In this document: positions 52,813 through 60,876 of the stretch, in pieces
Layout of the letters: each line of letters starts with the position of its first letter
Position numbering within the stretch: the stretch's first letter is position 1
Source: Aeromicrobium tamlense
GTDB taxonomy: Bacteria; Actinomycetota; Actinomycetes; Propionibacteriales; Nocardioidaceae
Reading direction: 5' to 3'
Assembly (NCBI RefSeq): GCF_013408555.1
Contig: NZ_JACBZN010000001.1
Location: 1-64,000 of the forward strand
Length of the DNA stretch: 64,000 nucleotides
Program-made: the position numbers and the translations under genes
Notes under the pieces: model-generated
The model's database searches: none
The model's input: the letters and a program-made list of their open reading frames with translations, nothing else
What the model was told of the DNA's origin: nothing

Positions 52813-53561
52813 GCGTCCGCTCGGTGCGCCAGGCGATGAGCGCCATGGGCCTCGGCGGCACGGGCGACCTCTCGGTGATGCGCGACGTGCTCGGGTTCTG
52901 GCGCGGCACGCCGCCGCCCGACCCGGCCACGGGAGCTCCGGTCCAGGTCACCCTGGGCGAGGCGTTCACCGCCCTGGAGCGCAAGCACGTCCACCTCAAC
53001 CTGATCGAGGTCGGCTTCGATGCCGCGTCGGTCACCCTGGCGGAGGCGGACGAGCGCGTGGACTACGCCGTGCACCGGATCCGCCGCATCTACGCCGACG
53101 CCTCGCTCGGCCTCGGGCGCGTGCAGTACTTCTGGATCGACGTGCCCGCGGCCGACGGCTACGAGGACATCGGCAGCGAGTCCGAGGCCGACGACCTGTC
53201 CGACGACTGGAGCGTCCCGAACGACGGGATCGACATGTTCCTGGTCGCCAACATCAGCGACGACTTCGTCGGCATCTCGCCGGTGCCCGGCGACTGTGGC
53301 AAGGGCGGCAAGTCCGACGGTCTCGTCGGCGGCGAGGTCGGCCGCGCGGCGGAGGGCTTCTCGCGCACCGCCGCCCACGAGCTCGGTCACTTCCTCGACC
53401 TCTCCCACAACCACGGGGACGCCTGCCCGACGGCCACGTCGGCGCGGGAGAACCTCATGGCCCAGACGCGCTGCGCGGTGAGCGCCCGCAGCTCGGTCCT
53501 GCTGACGTCGGGCCAGGGCAGCACCGTGCGCGGCCGCTGCCAGACCCGCGCGGGCCAGTGA
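52809..53561 (+). CDS. Zincin metallopeptidase (HExxHxxxxxH)
   Basis: 250 residues. The extended zinc motif is H190-E-L-G-H194-F-L-D-L-S-H200, the metzincin spacing, although the glycine normally at the eighth position is Asp197. A possible Met-turn is ENLMAQTRC downstream, and several cysteines may bond (C163, C206). No signal peptide or propeptide is visible, unusual for this class, which is mostly secreted. It could be delivered by a non-classical route or act inside the cell. ATG 52809 overlaps the previous stop. Confidence 0.83.
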   Translation: MSVRSVRQAMSAMGLGGTGDLSVMRDVLGFWRGTPPPDPATGAPVQVTLGEAFTALERKHVHLNLIEVGFDAASVTLAEADERVDYAVHRIRRIYADASLGLGRVQYFWIDVPAADGYEDIGSESEADDLSDDWSVPNDGIDMFLVANISDDFVGISPVPGDCGKGGKSDGLVGGEVGRAAEGFSRTAAHELGHFLDLSHNHGDACPTATSARENLMAQTRCAVSARSSVLLTSGQGSTVRGRCQTRAGQ

Positions 53562-53585
53562 GCCCCGCTCCCGAAAGGACGCATC

Positions 53586-54578
53586 ATGCCTGACCTCACT
53601 CCCTGGGACCAGCGCGGCGACGACGAGCTCGTCGATCTGGCCCACCGCTCTCGCGGCGACATCGCGAAGGAGTCCCTGGCCGCCCTGGCCCGACGCGGCT
53701 CCGAGCGCGCCACCCCGGTGGCCGTCGAGCTGCTCACCGCCCATGCCGAGCCGCGGGTGCGTTCGCTCGCGGCCGTGACCTTGGGACGCCGGCGCGACCC
53801 CGAGGTCCCCGAGGCCCTCACGCGGGCGCTCGCCGACACCGATCCGACGGTCGTGCGCCGGGCTGCCCAGTCGCTGGCGCGGGTCGGCGACGAGTCGGCG
53901 CTGCCCGACCTCGCCGGGTCGCAGCCGCCGCTCGCGACGCCCGCCGGGCGCGCTGTCCTGACCGCACGGATGCTCATCGGCTACCGCGCCCACCGGCCCG
54001 AGGTGCTGGTCCCGGCCACCGCCGAGGTCACCGACTTCGGCCGCCGTCGCGGCGAGGAGATCACGTTCGGCGGGCGGGCCAGTGTGTCCCGCGCGACCGT
54101 GCTGGAGGCCGTCCGCGCCGAGGTGCCGGCGCTCGGGTTCCGGCCCAGCGACCTGCTGACGTTCACCTGCTCGGGCGCCGCCGGCGCCGTGGCCCTGGCC
54201 GAGGAGGTCGGCGAGGCCGACCTGTCGGTGCCGCAGATGCTCGGCGTGATGGTGCGCGAGCGCGTGTGCTCGGAGCGTTACTCGCTGGACTGCTACGTGC
54301 TCAGCGACGACCGCGACGCGACGGGCGGCACCCGGCCGTGGCTGTGGCTCGTTCGGCCCAGCGGCCGTGTCGTCCACGTGGGCCGGGCCGAACTCGAGGA
54401 CGGGCGTGCCCGCTTCGAGGTCACCGGCTCGGTCGCGCCGTACGCCAACCCCGTGAAGGTGGTCGGCGAGCGCTCCGCGTCGGGCGGGCTCAGCATCGAG
54501 ACCGCGCTCGTCGGCAAGCCGGCGGCCTCGGCGGCCCGTGCGGCGGCACCTCCGGCCCGGGACTCGCTCATGCGCTGA
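53586..54578 (+). CDS. HEAT-repeat protein of unknown function
   Basis: 330 residues. Residues 15-110 contain three HEAT/PBS-lyase-like repeats (AALARRGSE, SLAAVTLGRRRDPEVPEALTR cut at 20, AAQSLARVGDESALPDL). The C-terminal 200 residues form a separate unrecognised domain (FGGRASVSRATVLEAV, LLTFTCSGAAGAVALAEEVG, SLDCYVLSD). HEAT repeats usually mediate protein contacts, so it may bind its cassette partners. AAAGGA precedes the ATG. Confidence 0.78.
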   Translation: MPDLTPWDQRGDDELVDLAHRSRGDIAKESLAALARRGSERATPVAVELLTAHAEPRVRSLAAVTLGRRRDPEVPEALTRALADTDPTVVRRAAQSLARVGDESALPDLAGSQPPLATPAGRAVLTARMLIGYRAHRPEVLVPATAEVTDFGRRRGEEITFGGRASVSRATVLEAVRAEVPALGFRPSDLLTFTCSGAAGAVALAEEVGEADLSVPQMLGVMVRERVCSERYSLDCYVLSDDRDATGGTRPWLWLVRPSGRVVHVGRAELEDGRARFEVTGSVAPYANPVKVVGERSASGGLSIETALVGKPAASAARAAAPPARDSLMR

Positions 54579-54609
54579 GCCGCCGCGGGAACGCCGCACT
54601 CCCGGCCCG

Positions 54610-54627
54610 ATTCCGCCGACAGCGAAC
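54610..54627. promoter_or_regulatory. ClgR-type operator upstream of clpC
   Basis: ATTCCGCCGACAGCGAAC contains CGC-C-G-A-C-A-GCG, matching the actinobacterial ClgR core CGCYNANRGCG with only one deviation in the flanks. Location about 110 bases before clpC. Confidence 0.65.
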
Positions 54628-54701
54628 AGTGGAAGCCCGACGGGTGCATGACGGTTGAGTTAAGCAACTGGACACGGCGAGGCGGGTCACCCAGACCCGT
54701 C

Positions 54702-54707
54702 TATGCT
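54702..54707 (+). promoter_or_regulatory. Possible -10 box of clpC
   Basis: TATGCT, 30 bases before ATG 54738. No good -35 is visible. Confidence 0.4.
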
Positions 54708-54737
54708 GAAAAGACCAGTCCAGCAGAGGGGACCGAC

Positions 54738-57239
54738 ATGTTCGAAAGATTCACCGACCGGGCCCGACGAGTCGTGGTGCTCGCGCAGGAAGAAGCGCGC
54801 ATGCTCAGCCACAACTACATCGGCACCGAGCACATCCTGCTGGGCCTCATCCACGAGGGTGAGGGCGTTGCCGCAAAGGCACTGGAAAGCCTTGACATCT
54901 CGCTCGAAGCCGTCCGCGGCCAGGTCGAGGACATCATCGGTCAGGGCCAGCAGGCACCCAGCGGGCACATCCCGTTCACTCCGCGCGCCAAGAAGGTGCT
55001 CGAGCTGAGCCTGCGCGAGGCGCTGCAGCTGGGCCACACCTACATCGGCACCGAGCACATCCTGCTCGGCCTGATCCGCGAGGGCGAGGGCGTCGCCGCC
55101 CAGGTCCTGGTGAAGCTGGGCGCCGATCTCAACCGCGTCCGCCAGCAGGTCATCCAGCTGGTCAGCGGCTTCCAGGGCAAGGAGTCCGAGGCCACCGGCT
55201 CGGCCCCCGAGGCCCCCGCCGCCTCCAGCGCCGTGCTCGACCAGTTCGGCCGCAACCTGACGCAGGCCGCCCGCGAGGGCAAGCTCGACCCGGTCATCGG
55301 CCGGGACGACGAGGCCGAGCGCGTCATGCAGACGCTGAGCCGTCGCACCAAGAACAACCCTGTCCTCGTGGGCGAGCCCGGCGTCGGCAAGACCGCCGTC
55401 GTCGAGTCCCTGGCGCAGGACATCGTGCGCGGCGACGTGCCCGAGACGCTCAAGGACAAGCAGATCTACACGCTTGACCTCGGCGCCCTCGTGGCCGGCT
55501 CGCGCTACCGCGGTGACTTCGAGGAGCGCCTCAAGAAGGTGCTCAAGGAGATCCGCACGCGCGGCGACATCATCTTGTTCATCGACGAGATCCACACCCT
55601 GGTGGGTGCGGGTGCCGCCGAGGGCGCGATCGACGCCGCCAGCATCCTCAAGCCGATGCTGGCCCGCGGCGAGCTGCAGACCATCGGCGCCACGACGCTC
55701 GACGAGTACCGCAAGCACTTCGAGAAGGACGCGGCCCTCAACCGCCGCTTCCAGCCGGTGCTGGTCAACGAGCCGTCCGTCGTCGACTCCATCGAGATCC
55801 TCAAGGGGCTGCGTGATCGCTACGAGGCCCACCACCGGGTCTCGATCACCGACGACGCGCTCGTCGCGGCGGCCACCATGGCCGACCGCTACGTGAGCGA
55901 CCGGTTCCTGCCGGACAAGGCGATCGACCTGATCGACGAGGCCGGTGCGCGCCTGCGCATCCGTCGCGCCGCCGCTCCGCCGGAGTTCAAGGAGTTCGAC
56001 GAGCAGATCGCCGACGTCCGCCGCCGCAAGGAGGGCGCGATCGACGCCCAGGACTTCGAGCTCGCCGCCAGCCTGCGCGACGAGGAGAAGAAGCTCATCG
56101 CCGCCAAGCACGAGCGTGAGCGCGCCTGGAAGTCCGGCGACCTCGACCAGGTCGCGGTCGTCGACGAGCACCTCATCGCCGAGGTCCTGGCCAAGGCGAC
56201 CGGCATCCCGGTCGGCCAGCTCAGCGAGGAGGAGTCCAGCCGACTCCTGCACATGGAGGAGGAGCTGCACAAGCGCGTCATCGGTCAGGACGAGGCCATC
56301 AAGGCCCTGTCCCGGGCGATCCGCCGCACGCGTGCCGGCCTGAAGGACCCCCGCCGTCCCGGTGGATCGTTCATCTTCGCCGGCCCCTCGGGCGTCGGCA
56401 AGACGTGGCTGTCCAAGGCGCTGGCGAACTTCCTCTTCGGCGACGACGAGGCGCTGATCCAGCTCGACATGAGCGAGTTCAGCGAGAAGCACACGGTGTC
56501 GCGCCTGTTCGGCTCGCCTCCGGGCTACGTCGGCTACGAAGAGGGCGGCCAGCTCACCGAGAAGGTGCGCCGCAAGCCGTTCAGCGTGGTCCTGTTCGAC
56601 GAGATCGAGAAGGCCCACCCGGACATCTTCAACTCGCTCCTGCAGATCCTCGAGGAGGGTCACCTCACCGACGGTCAGGGTCGCGTCGTCAACTTCAAGA
56701 ACGCCGTGATCATCATGACCACCAACCTCGGTGCGCGTGAGATCTCCAAGGGCGTCAACCTGGGCTTCGCCCAGGCCGGAGACGCGGTCGGCACGTACGA
56801 GCGGATGAAGGAGCGCGTCTCGACGGAGCTCAAGCAGCACTTCCGTCCCGAGTTCCTCAACCGTGTCGACGAGGTCATCGTGTTCCCGCCGCTGACGCAG
56901 GACGAGATCCTGCAGATGGTCGACATGATGATCGGCTCGCTCGAGCAGCGCCTCGGCGAGAAGGACATCGACATCGAGCTCACGTCCGCGGCCAAGGAGC
57001 AGCTCGCCAAGGTCGGGTTCGACCCGGTCCTGGGCGCGCGTCCGCTGCGTCGCACCGTGCAGCGCGAGGTCGAGGACGCCCTGGCCGAGAAGCTCCTCTA
57101 CGGGGATCTCCACGCCGGTCAGATCGTCCTGGTCGACTTCGTGGACGGTGAGTTCACCTTCACCGGCACGTCGAAGGCCGACCTCGAGCTGCCCGAGGTC
57201 CCGCCGGCCGTCGAGGCCGGCGCGAGCTCCGACGACTGA
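54738..57239 (+). CDS. clpC: ATP-dependent Clp protease ATP-binding subunit ClpC
   Basis: 833 residues. Two Clp N-domain repeats (about 5-70 and 80-145, each with [12 protein letters not shown]), AAA+ module 1 with GEPGVGKT, a UVR motif in the middle region ([14 protein letters not shown]), AAA+ module 2 with GPSGVGKT and [10 protein letters not shown]. It unfolds substrates and feeds ClpP. Start ATG 54738 follows AGAGGGGA. A ClgR-like operator upstream and a strong terminator downstream indicate an independent, stress-controlled unit. Confidence 0.98.
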   Translation: MFERFTDRARRVVVLAQEEARMLSHNYIGTEHILLGLIHEGEGVAAKALESLDISLEAVRGQVEDIIGQGQQAPSGHIPFTPRAKKVLELSLREALQLGHTYIGTEHILLGLIREGEGVAAQVLVKLGADLNRVRQQVIQLVSGFQGKESEATGSAPEAPAASSAVLDQFGRNLTQAAREGKLDPVIGRDDEAERVMQTLSRRTKNNPVLVGEPGVGKTAVVESLAQDIVRGDVPETLKDKQIYTLDLGALVAGSRYRGDFEERLKKVLKEIRTRGDIILFIDEIHTLVGAGAAEGAIDAASILKPMLARGELQTIGATTLDEYRKHFEKDAALNRRFQPVLVNEPSVVDSIEILKGLRDRYEAHHRVSITDDALVAAATMADRYVSDRFLPDKAIDLIDEAGARLRIRRAAAPPEFKEFDEQIADVRRRKEGAIDAQDFELAASLRDEEKKLIAAKHERERAWKSGDLDQVAVVDEHLIAEVLAKATGIPVGQLSEEESSRLLHMEEELHKRVIGQDEAIKALSRAIRRTRAGLKDPRRPGGSFIFAGPSGVGKTWLSKALANFLFGDDEALIQLDMSEFSEKHTVSRLFGSPPGYVGYEEGGQLTEKVRRKPFSVVLFDEIEKAHPDIFNSLLQILEEGHLTDGQGRVVNFKNAVIIMTTNLGAREISKGVNLGFAQAGDAVGTYERMKERVSTELKQHFRPEFLNRVDEVIVFPPLTQDEILQMVDMMIGSLEQRLGEKDIDIELTSAAKEQLAKVGFDPVLGARPLRRTVQREVEDALAEKLLYGDLHAGQIVLVDFVDGEFTFTGTSKADLELPEVPPAVEAGASSDD

Positions 57240-57250
57240 GCACCGCCTGA

Positions 57251-57286
57251 ACGAAGGGCCCGGGTCACCTGACCCGGGCCCTTCGT
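57251..57286 (+). terminator. Strong terminator of clpC
   Basis: Perfect 16-bp stem (57251-57266 with 57271-57286) and loop ACCT, 11 bases after the clpC stop. Confidence 0.9.
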
Positions 57287-57302
57287 CGTGCGCGGGGATG
57301 GA

Positions 57303-57380
57303 AGTTTCCCCGGTTAACCGGGGAAACTGTCACTTCACGAGGTTCGCGAACCTCGCGAAGTGACAGAAAACCTCGTGAAG
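57303..57380. repeat. Two-palindrome intergenic element, family B copy 2
   Basis: First: a perfect 26-nt palindrome at 57303-57328 (core CCCCGGTTAACCGGGG). Second: a 38-nt palindrome 57328-57365 with one mismatched pair (core GAGGTTCGCGAACCTC). A repeated half-arm CCTCGTGAAGTGA follows at 57371. Matches the element at 26829-26916 in both palindromes and their order. Confidence 0.85.
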
Positions 57381-57388
57381 TGAGCGGC

Positions 57389-57394
57389 TACGGT
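57389..57394 (+). promoter_or_regulatory. -10 box, leaderless start
   Basis: TACGGT, 6 bases before GTG 57401. This settles the start of the GrpB-like gene inside a longer open frame. Confidence 0.65.
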
Positions 57395-57400
57395 CGGTGG

Positions 57401-57985
57401 GTGGACCGCGAGAGGCTGCTGGACTTCAGCGAGGCGCCGGCGCCGGCCGGGGCGAGTCCGTGGGTCGAGGGGTTCGGGCCCGGGACCGACCTGACGATCG
57501 CCGAGCCGGATCCGCGGTGGGCGAGCGACTTCGAGGCGCTGCGTGCGCAGATCGCCGGGGCGCTCGGTCCGTCGGTGGTGGTGGAGCACGTCGGCTCGAC
57601 CTCGGTGCCGGGGCTGCCCGCGAAGCCGATCGTGGACGTCGACGTCATCGTCCCCGACCCCGACGACGAGGCGGCGTACGTGCCTGCGCTCGAGGCCGTC
57701 GGTCTGGTGCTCGCGGTACGGGAGCCGTGGTGGCAGGGGCACCGACTGCTGCGGTGCGCGGACCCCCGGGCCAACGTGCACGTGTTCGGGCCGGAGGCGA
57801 CCGAGCCCGTCCGGCACCGCATCTTCCGTGACTGGCTGCGCACCCATCCCGACGACCGCGACCGCTACGCCGCCGCGAAGCTGGCCGCCTCCGCCGGCGG
57901 TGGGCACGTCATGGAGTACAACGTCCGCAAGCAGGACGTGCTGCGCGAGATCCTCGTCCGCGCCATCGAGGCCTCCGCCCCGTAG
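57401..57985 (+). CDS. GrpB/UPF0157 family nucleotidyltransferase-fold protein
   Basis: 194 residues from GTG 57401. The GrpB signature is clear: HVGSTSVPGLPAKPIVDVDV near residue 66, with the nucleotidyltransferase-like GS and DxD residues, then LRCADPRANVHVF. Function unknown; the same domain is fused to dephospho-CoA kinase (CoaE) in some actinobacteria. The upstream frame extension (to 57380) falls in the palindromic repeat and is rejected. Confidence 0.88.
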   Translation: MDRERLLDFSEAPAPAGASPWVEGFGPGTDLTIAEPDPRWASDFEALRAQIAGALGPSVVVEHVGSTSVPGLPAKPIVDVDVIVPDPDDEAAYVPALEAVGLVLAVREPWWQGHRLLRCADPRANVHVFGPEATEPVRHRIFRDWLRTHPDDRDRYAAAKLAASAGGGHVMEYNVRKQDVLREILVRAIEASAP

Positions 57986-58012
57986 CTGCGGCCTCCGGTC
58001 GACCGCCGACGC

Positions 58013-58028
58013 CGAGTGGCGCCACTCG
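58013..58028. repeat. Short palindrome, family C copy 2
   Basis: Perfect 16-nt palindrome CGAGTGGCGCCACTCG between convergent genes; shares CGAGTGGCGC with the long repeat at 37114-37170. Confidence 0.65.
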
Positions 58029-58032
58029 CGGA

Positions 58033-58090
58033 GGGGCAGGCGGGCGGGCCGGGGCAGGCGGGCGGGCCGGGGCAGGCGGGCGGGCCGGGG
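58033..58090. repeat. Tandem 18-bp repeat after mutY
   Basis: Three exact copies of GGGGCAGGCGGGCGGGCC (58033-58050, 58051-58068, 58069-58086) plus GGGG, ending exactly at the mutY stop codon on the minus strand. Confidence 0.9.
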
Positions 58091-58978
58091 TCAGCCGGGG
58101 AGGGTGAGGCGGCCGTCGGGGGTGAGGTCGAGGAGCCCGTCGTCGAGGAGGGAGTCGAGGCAGCGCTCGCGCTGGGCGGCGTCCGACCAGGAGGCGGCGA
58201 CGACCTCGGGTGCCACCGGACCGTCGGCGTCGCGGACCACGGCCATCAGGGCGCCGCGGCACTGGCGGTCGGTGCCGTGCCAGGCCTGGCCGCGTCGCGG
58301 CGGTCCGTCGTGCTCGGGGTAGCCGGCCGCGCGCCAGCGACACAGGTCGGCGACCGGGCAGGCCTCGCAGCGGGGCGAGCGCGCGGTGCACACCAGCGCG
58401 CCGAGCTCCATCGTCGCCGCGGCCCAGGCGGCAGCCCGGTCCTCGTCGTCGGGCAGCAGCGAGGTCGCGAGGTCGCGCTCGGCCCGCCGCACCGTGGGCG
58501 CCGGGTACTGCACGCCCTCGACCACCCGGGCGAACACCCGCCGCACGTTCGTGTCGAGGACGACCGCCCGCCGCCCGTACGCGAACGAGGCGATCGCGGC
58601 CGCCGTGTAGTCGCCGACGCCCGGCAGGGTCAGCAGCTCTTCATACGTGCTCGGCACCTCGCCGCCGTGGTCGGCGACGATCGCGGTGGCGGCGGCGTGC
58701 AGGCGCAGCGCGCGCCGCGGGTACCCCAAGCGACCCCAGGCGCGCACCGCCTCGCCCGAGGGCTCGGCCGCGAGATCCGCCGGGGTCGGCCAGCGCTCCA
58801 TCCACGCCTCGAACACCGGCAGCACCCGCACGACGGGCGTCTGCTGGAGCATGAGCTCGGAGACCATGACGCGCCACGGCGCCGGGTCGTCGCGCCACGG
58901 CAGGCTCCGTCGATGGACGCCGAACCAGTCGATGATGCGCTCGTGCAGCTCGCGGGGCGGGGGAGTGGTGGCAGGCAT
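58091..58978 (-). CDS. mutY: A/G-specific adenine glycosylase
   Basis: 295 residues. Catalytic Glu41 (SELMLQQT), helix-hairpin-helix LPGVGDYTAAAI, catalytic Asp142 (VLDTNVRR) and the iron-sulfur loop C197-x6-C204-x2-C207-x5-C213 are all intact. It removes adenine mispaired with 8-oxoguanine. The C-terminal domain is short compared with E. coli MutY, common in actinobacteria. Confidence 0.95.
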   Translation of the reverse strand: MPATTPPPRELHERIIDWFGVHRRSLPWRDDPAPWRVMVSELMLQQTPVVRVLPVFEAWMERWPTPADLAAEPSGEAVRAWGRLGYPRRALRLHAAATAIVADHGGEVPSTYEELLTLPGVGDYTAAAIASFAYGRRAVVLDTNVRRVFARVVEGVQYPAPTVRRAERDLATSLLPDDEDRAAAWAAATMELGALVCTARSPRCEACPVADLCRWRAAGYPEHDGPPRRGQAWHGTDRQCRGALMAVVRDADGPVAPEVVAASWSDAAQRERCLDSLLDDGLLDLTPDGRLTLPG

Positions 58979-59012
58979 GGCGCGTCGATCCTTTCACGCC
59001 GGGGCGGACGGA

Positions 59013-59018
59013 TAACGT
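59013..59018 (+). promoter_or_regulatory. -10 box, leaderless start
   Basis: TAACGT, 6 bases before GTG 59025. Confidence 0.6.
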
Positions 59019-59024
59019 GGTGCG

Positions 59025-59771
59025 GTGAGCAACAGGTCGGTCGGACGCGACGTCTTCTGGCGTCGTCGGCTCCTCGTGCTGGCAGCCCTGCTCGCGCTCG
59101 CCTGGGGCGTCGTGAAGGTCGTCGAGCTGATGGGCGACGACGAGCCGAAGCCGGCCGCCGCCACGCAGCCCACGCCCACCCCGACCACTCCCAGCAGCCC
59201 GCCCACCACCGCGCCGCCCGCCGACCAGGTCTCCGTCGCGATCGAGACCGATGCGGCCCTGTGCGAGCCCGACAACGTGCGCATCGTCCCCTCCGTGCCG
59301 ACCGGTCAGTTCGCCGGCGGTCCGGTCCGGATGGACCTCATGCTGACCGCGCTCGACGGCGCCGCCTGCACCTTCCGCCCCAGCGCGAGCGAGCTGCTCG
59401 CCGTGGTCGACACCGAGCGCGCGCCCATCTACGACTCCTCGGTCTGCCGGGCAGCATTCTTCGACGAGGCCGTCGCGATCCCGGCCGGCTGGAGCACGGT
59501 CACGTCGGTCGAGTGGACCGGCCGCGGCTCCGGCGCGGGCTGCGGCACCAGCGAGGGCTTCGCGCCCCCGGGCACCTACACGCTCAAGATCGGCACGTAC
59601 GGCGGCGAGCCCGGCGAGGTCACGTTCAAGCTCGCGCGGCGCGCTCCCGAGATGCCCGAGACACCCGAGACCAAGGCCACCACCCAACCCACGACGGCGC
59701 CCACGAAGAAGCCGGCGTCGCAGCCGACACCGGCGCGGCCGACCGCCAGCTCGACCGCCGGCAACGACTGA
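59025..59771 (+). CDS. Membrane-anchored exported protein with Pro/Thr-rich linkers
   Basis: 248 residues. Basic N-terminus, one signal-anchor span (about 16-37), a Pro/Thr-rich linker (42-68), a globular extracytoplasmic domain (about 69-205) with four cysteines (ALCEPD, AACTF, SVCRAA, SGAGCGTS) that could form two disulfides, and a Pro/Thr/Lys tail. No named domain. Position between mutY and disA is common for such proteins in actinobacteria; function unknown. Leaderless GTG start. Confidence 0.82.
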   Translation: MSNRSVGRDVFWRRRLLVLAALLALAWGVVKVVELMGDDEPKPAAATQPTPTPTTPSSPPTTAPPADQVSVAIETDAALCEPDNVRIVPSVPTGQFAGGPVRMDLMLTALDGAACTFRPSASELLAVVDTERAPIYDSSVCRAAFFDEAVAIPAGWSTVTSVEWTGRGSGAGCGTSEGFAPPGTYTLKIGTYGGEPGEVTFKLARRAPEMPETPETKATTQPTTAPTKKPASQPTPARPTASSTAGND

Positions 59772-59774
59772 GCG

Positions 59775-60836
59775 TCAGACGTAGCGCTCGAGGATGCTGG
59801 ACTCGGCGAGGCGCGAGAGGCCGTCGCGGACGCCGCGGGCGCGCAGGTCGCCCACGCCCTCCACGGCCTGCAGGTCGTCGAGGCTGGCGCCCAGCAGGCG
59901 CTGGAGCGTGCCGAAGTGCGTGATGAGGCGCTCCACCACCGAGCCGGGCAGGCGCGGGATGCGCGCCAGCAGCCGGTAGCCGTGCGGCGACACCGAGGCA
60001 TCGAGCGAGTTGCCGTCGCCGATGTGCAGCGCCGAGGCGACGATGCCGAGGTCGAGGACCTCCTGGGACTCCAGCTCGGCCAGCGCGTCGAGAACCTTCG
60101 CGGCCTGCTCGTCCGAGCCCGGCGGCAGGTAGTCGCGGACCACGAGCGTGCGCTCGGCGTCGACGCCGCCCACGAGCTCGTTCAGCTGGAGCGAGAGCAA
60201 ACGGCCGTCGGAGCCGAGCTCGAGCACGTACATCTCGATCTCGTCGGAGATGCGGCGCACCATCTCGAGGCGCTGGGCGACGGCGGTGACGTCGCGGACG
60301 GTGACGAGGTCCTCGACCTCGAGGGCCGACAGCGCGTCGGAGACCTCGTCGAGGCGCGTGCGGTAGCGCTCGAGCGTCTGGAGCGCCTGGTTCGCCCGGC
60401 TGACGACGACGGTGGGCTCCTCCAGCACGTAGCGCTGGTCGTCCTGGTAGAGCGCGATCGTGTGCATCGACGCCGAGACCGAGATGACCGGGACGCCGGT
60501 CTGGCGGGCCACGCGCTCGGCGGTGCGGTGGCGGGTGCCGGACTCGGTGGTCGGGATCGACGGGTCGGGCATGAGGTGCACGGCGGCGCGCATGATCCGG
60601 GTGGCCGAGGAGTCGAGGATGATCGCGCCGTCCATCTTCGCCAGCTCGCGGACGCCGGTGGCGGTGAACGGGACGTCGAGGGCGAAGCCGCCCGTGGAGA
60701 TCGAGTCGACCACGCGGTCCTGACCGATCACGATCAGGGCGCCGGTGCGCCCTCGCATGATGCGCTCCAGACCCTCACGCAGCGCCGTTCCGGGCGCGAC
60801 GGAGCTCAGGGTCGCCCGCAGGTCGGAAGCCGGCAC
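59775..60836 (-). CDS. disA: DNA integrity scanning diadenylate cyclase DisA
   Basis: 353 residues. The DAC catalytic motifs D69-G-A71 and R102-H-R-T105 are present, followed by a long helical linker and C-terminal helix-hairpin-helix (LQAVEGVGDLRARGVRDGL). It makes c-di-AMP and monitors DNA damage. GTG start; 40 bases downstream of radA, so the two form an operon as in mycobacteria, where RadA inhibits DisA. Confidence 0.97.
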   Translation of the reverse strand: MPASDLRATLSSVAPGTALREGLERIMRGRTGALIVIGQDRVVDSISTGGFALDVPFTATGVRELAKMDGAIILDSSATRIMRAAVHLMPDPSIPTTESGTRHRTAERVARQTGVPVISVSASMHTIALYQDDQRYVLEEPTVVVSRANQALQTLERYRTRLDEVSDALSALEVEDLVTVRDVTAVAQRLEMVRRISDEIEMYVLELGSDGRLLSLQLNELVGGVDAERTLVVRDYLPPGSDEQAAKVLDALAELESQEVLDLGIVASALHIGDGNSLDASVSPHGYRLLARIPRLPGSVVERLITHFGTLQRLLGASLDDLQAVEGVGDLRARGVRDGLSRLAESSILERYV

Positions 60837-60876
60837 GACGTCTCTCGCTCTCGCTCACGTAGTGGTCGGCCTCATC

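Noticed and set aside
54654-54668. GTTGAGTTAAGCAAC as an HspR (HAIR-like) operator
   Set aside because: Does not keep the CTTGAGT-N7-ACTCAAG spacing or halves; symmetry is only four bases per side.
57148-57363. 71-residue frame running from clpC into the repeat
   Set aside because: The coding-like similarity to a frame at 26.8 kb comes only from the shared family B palindrome.
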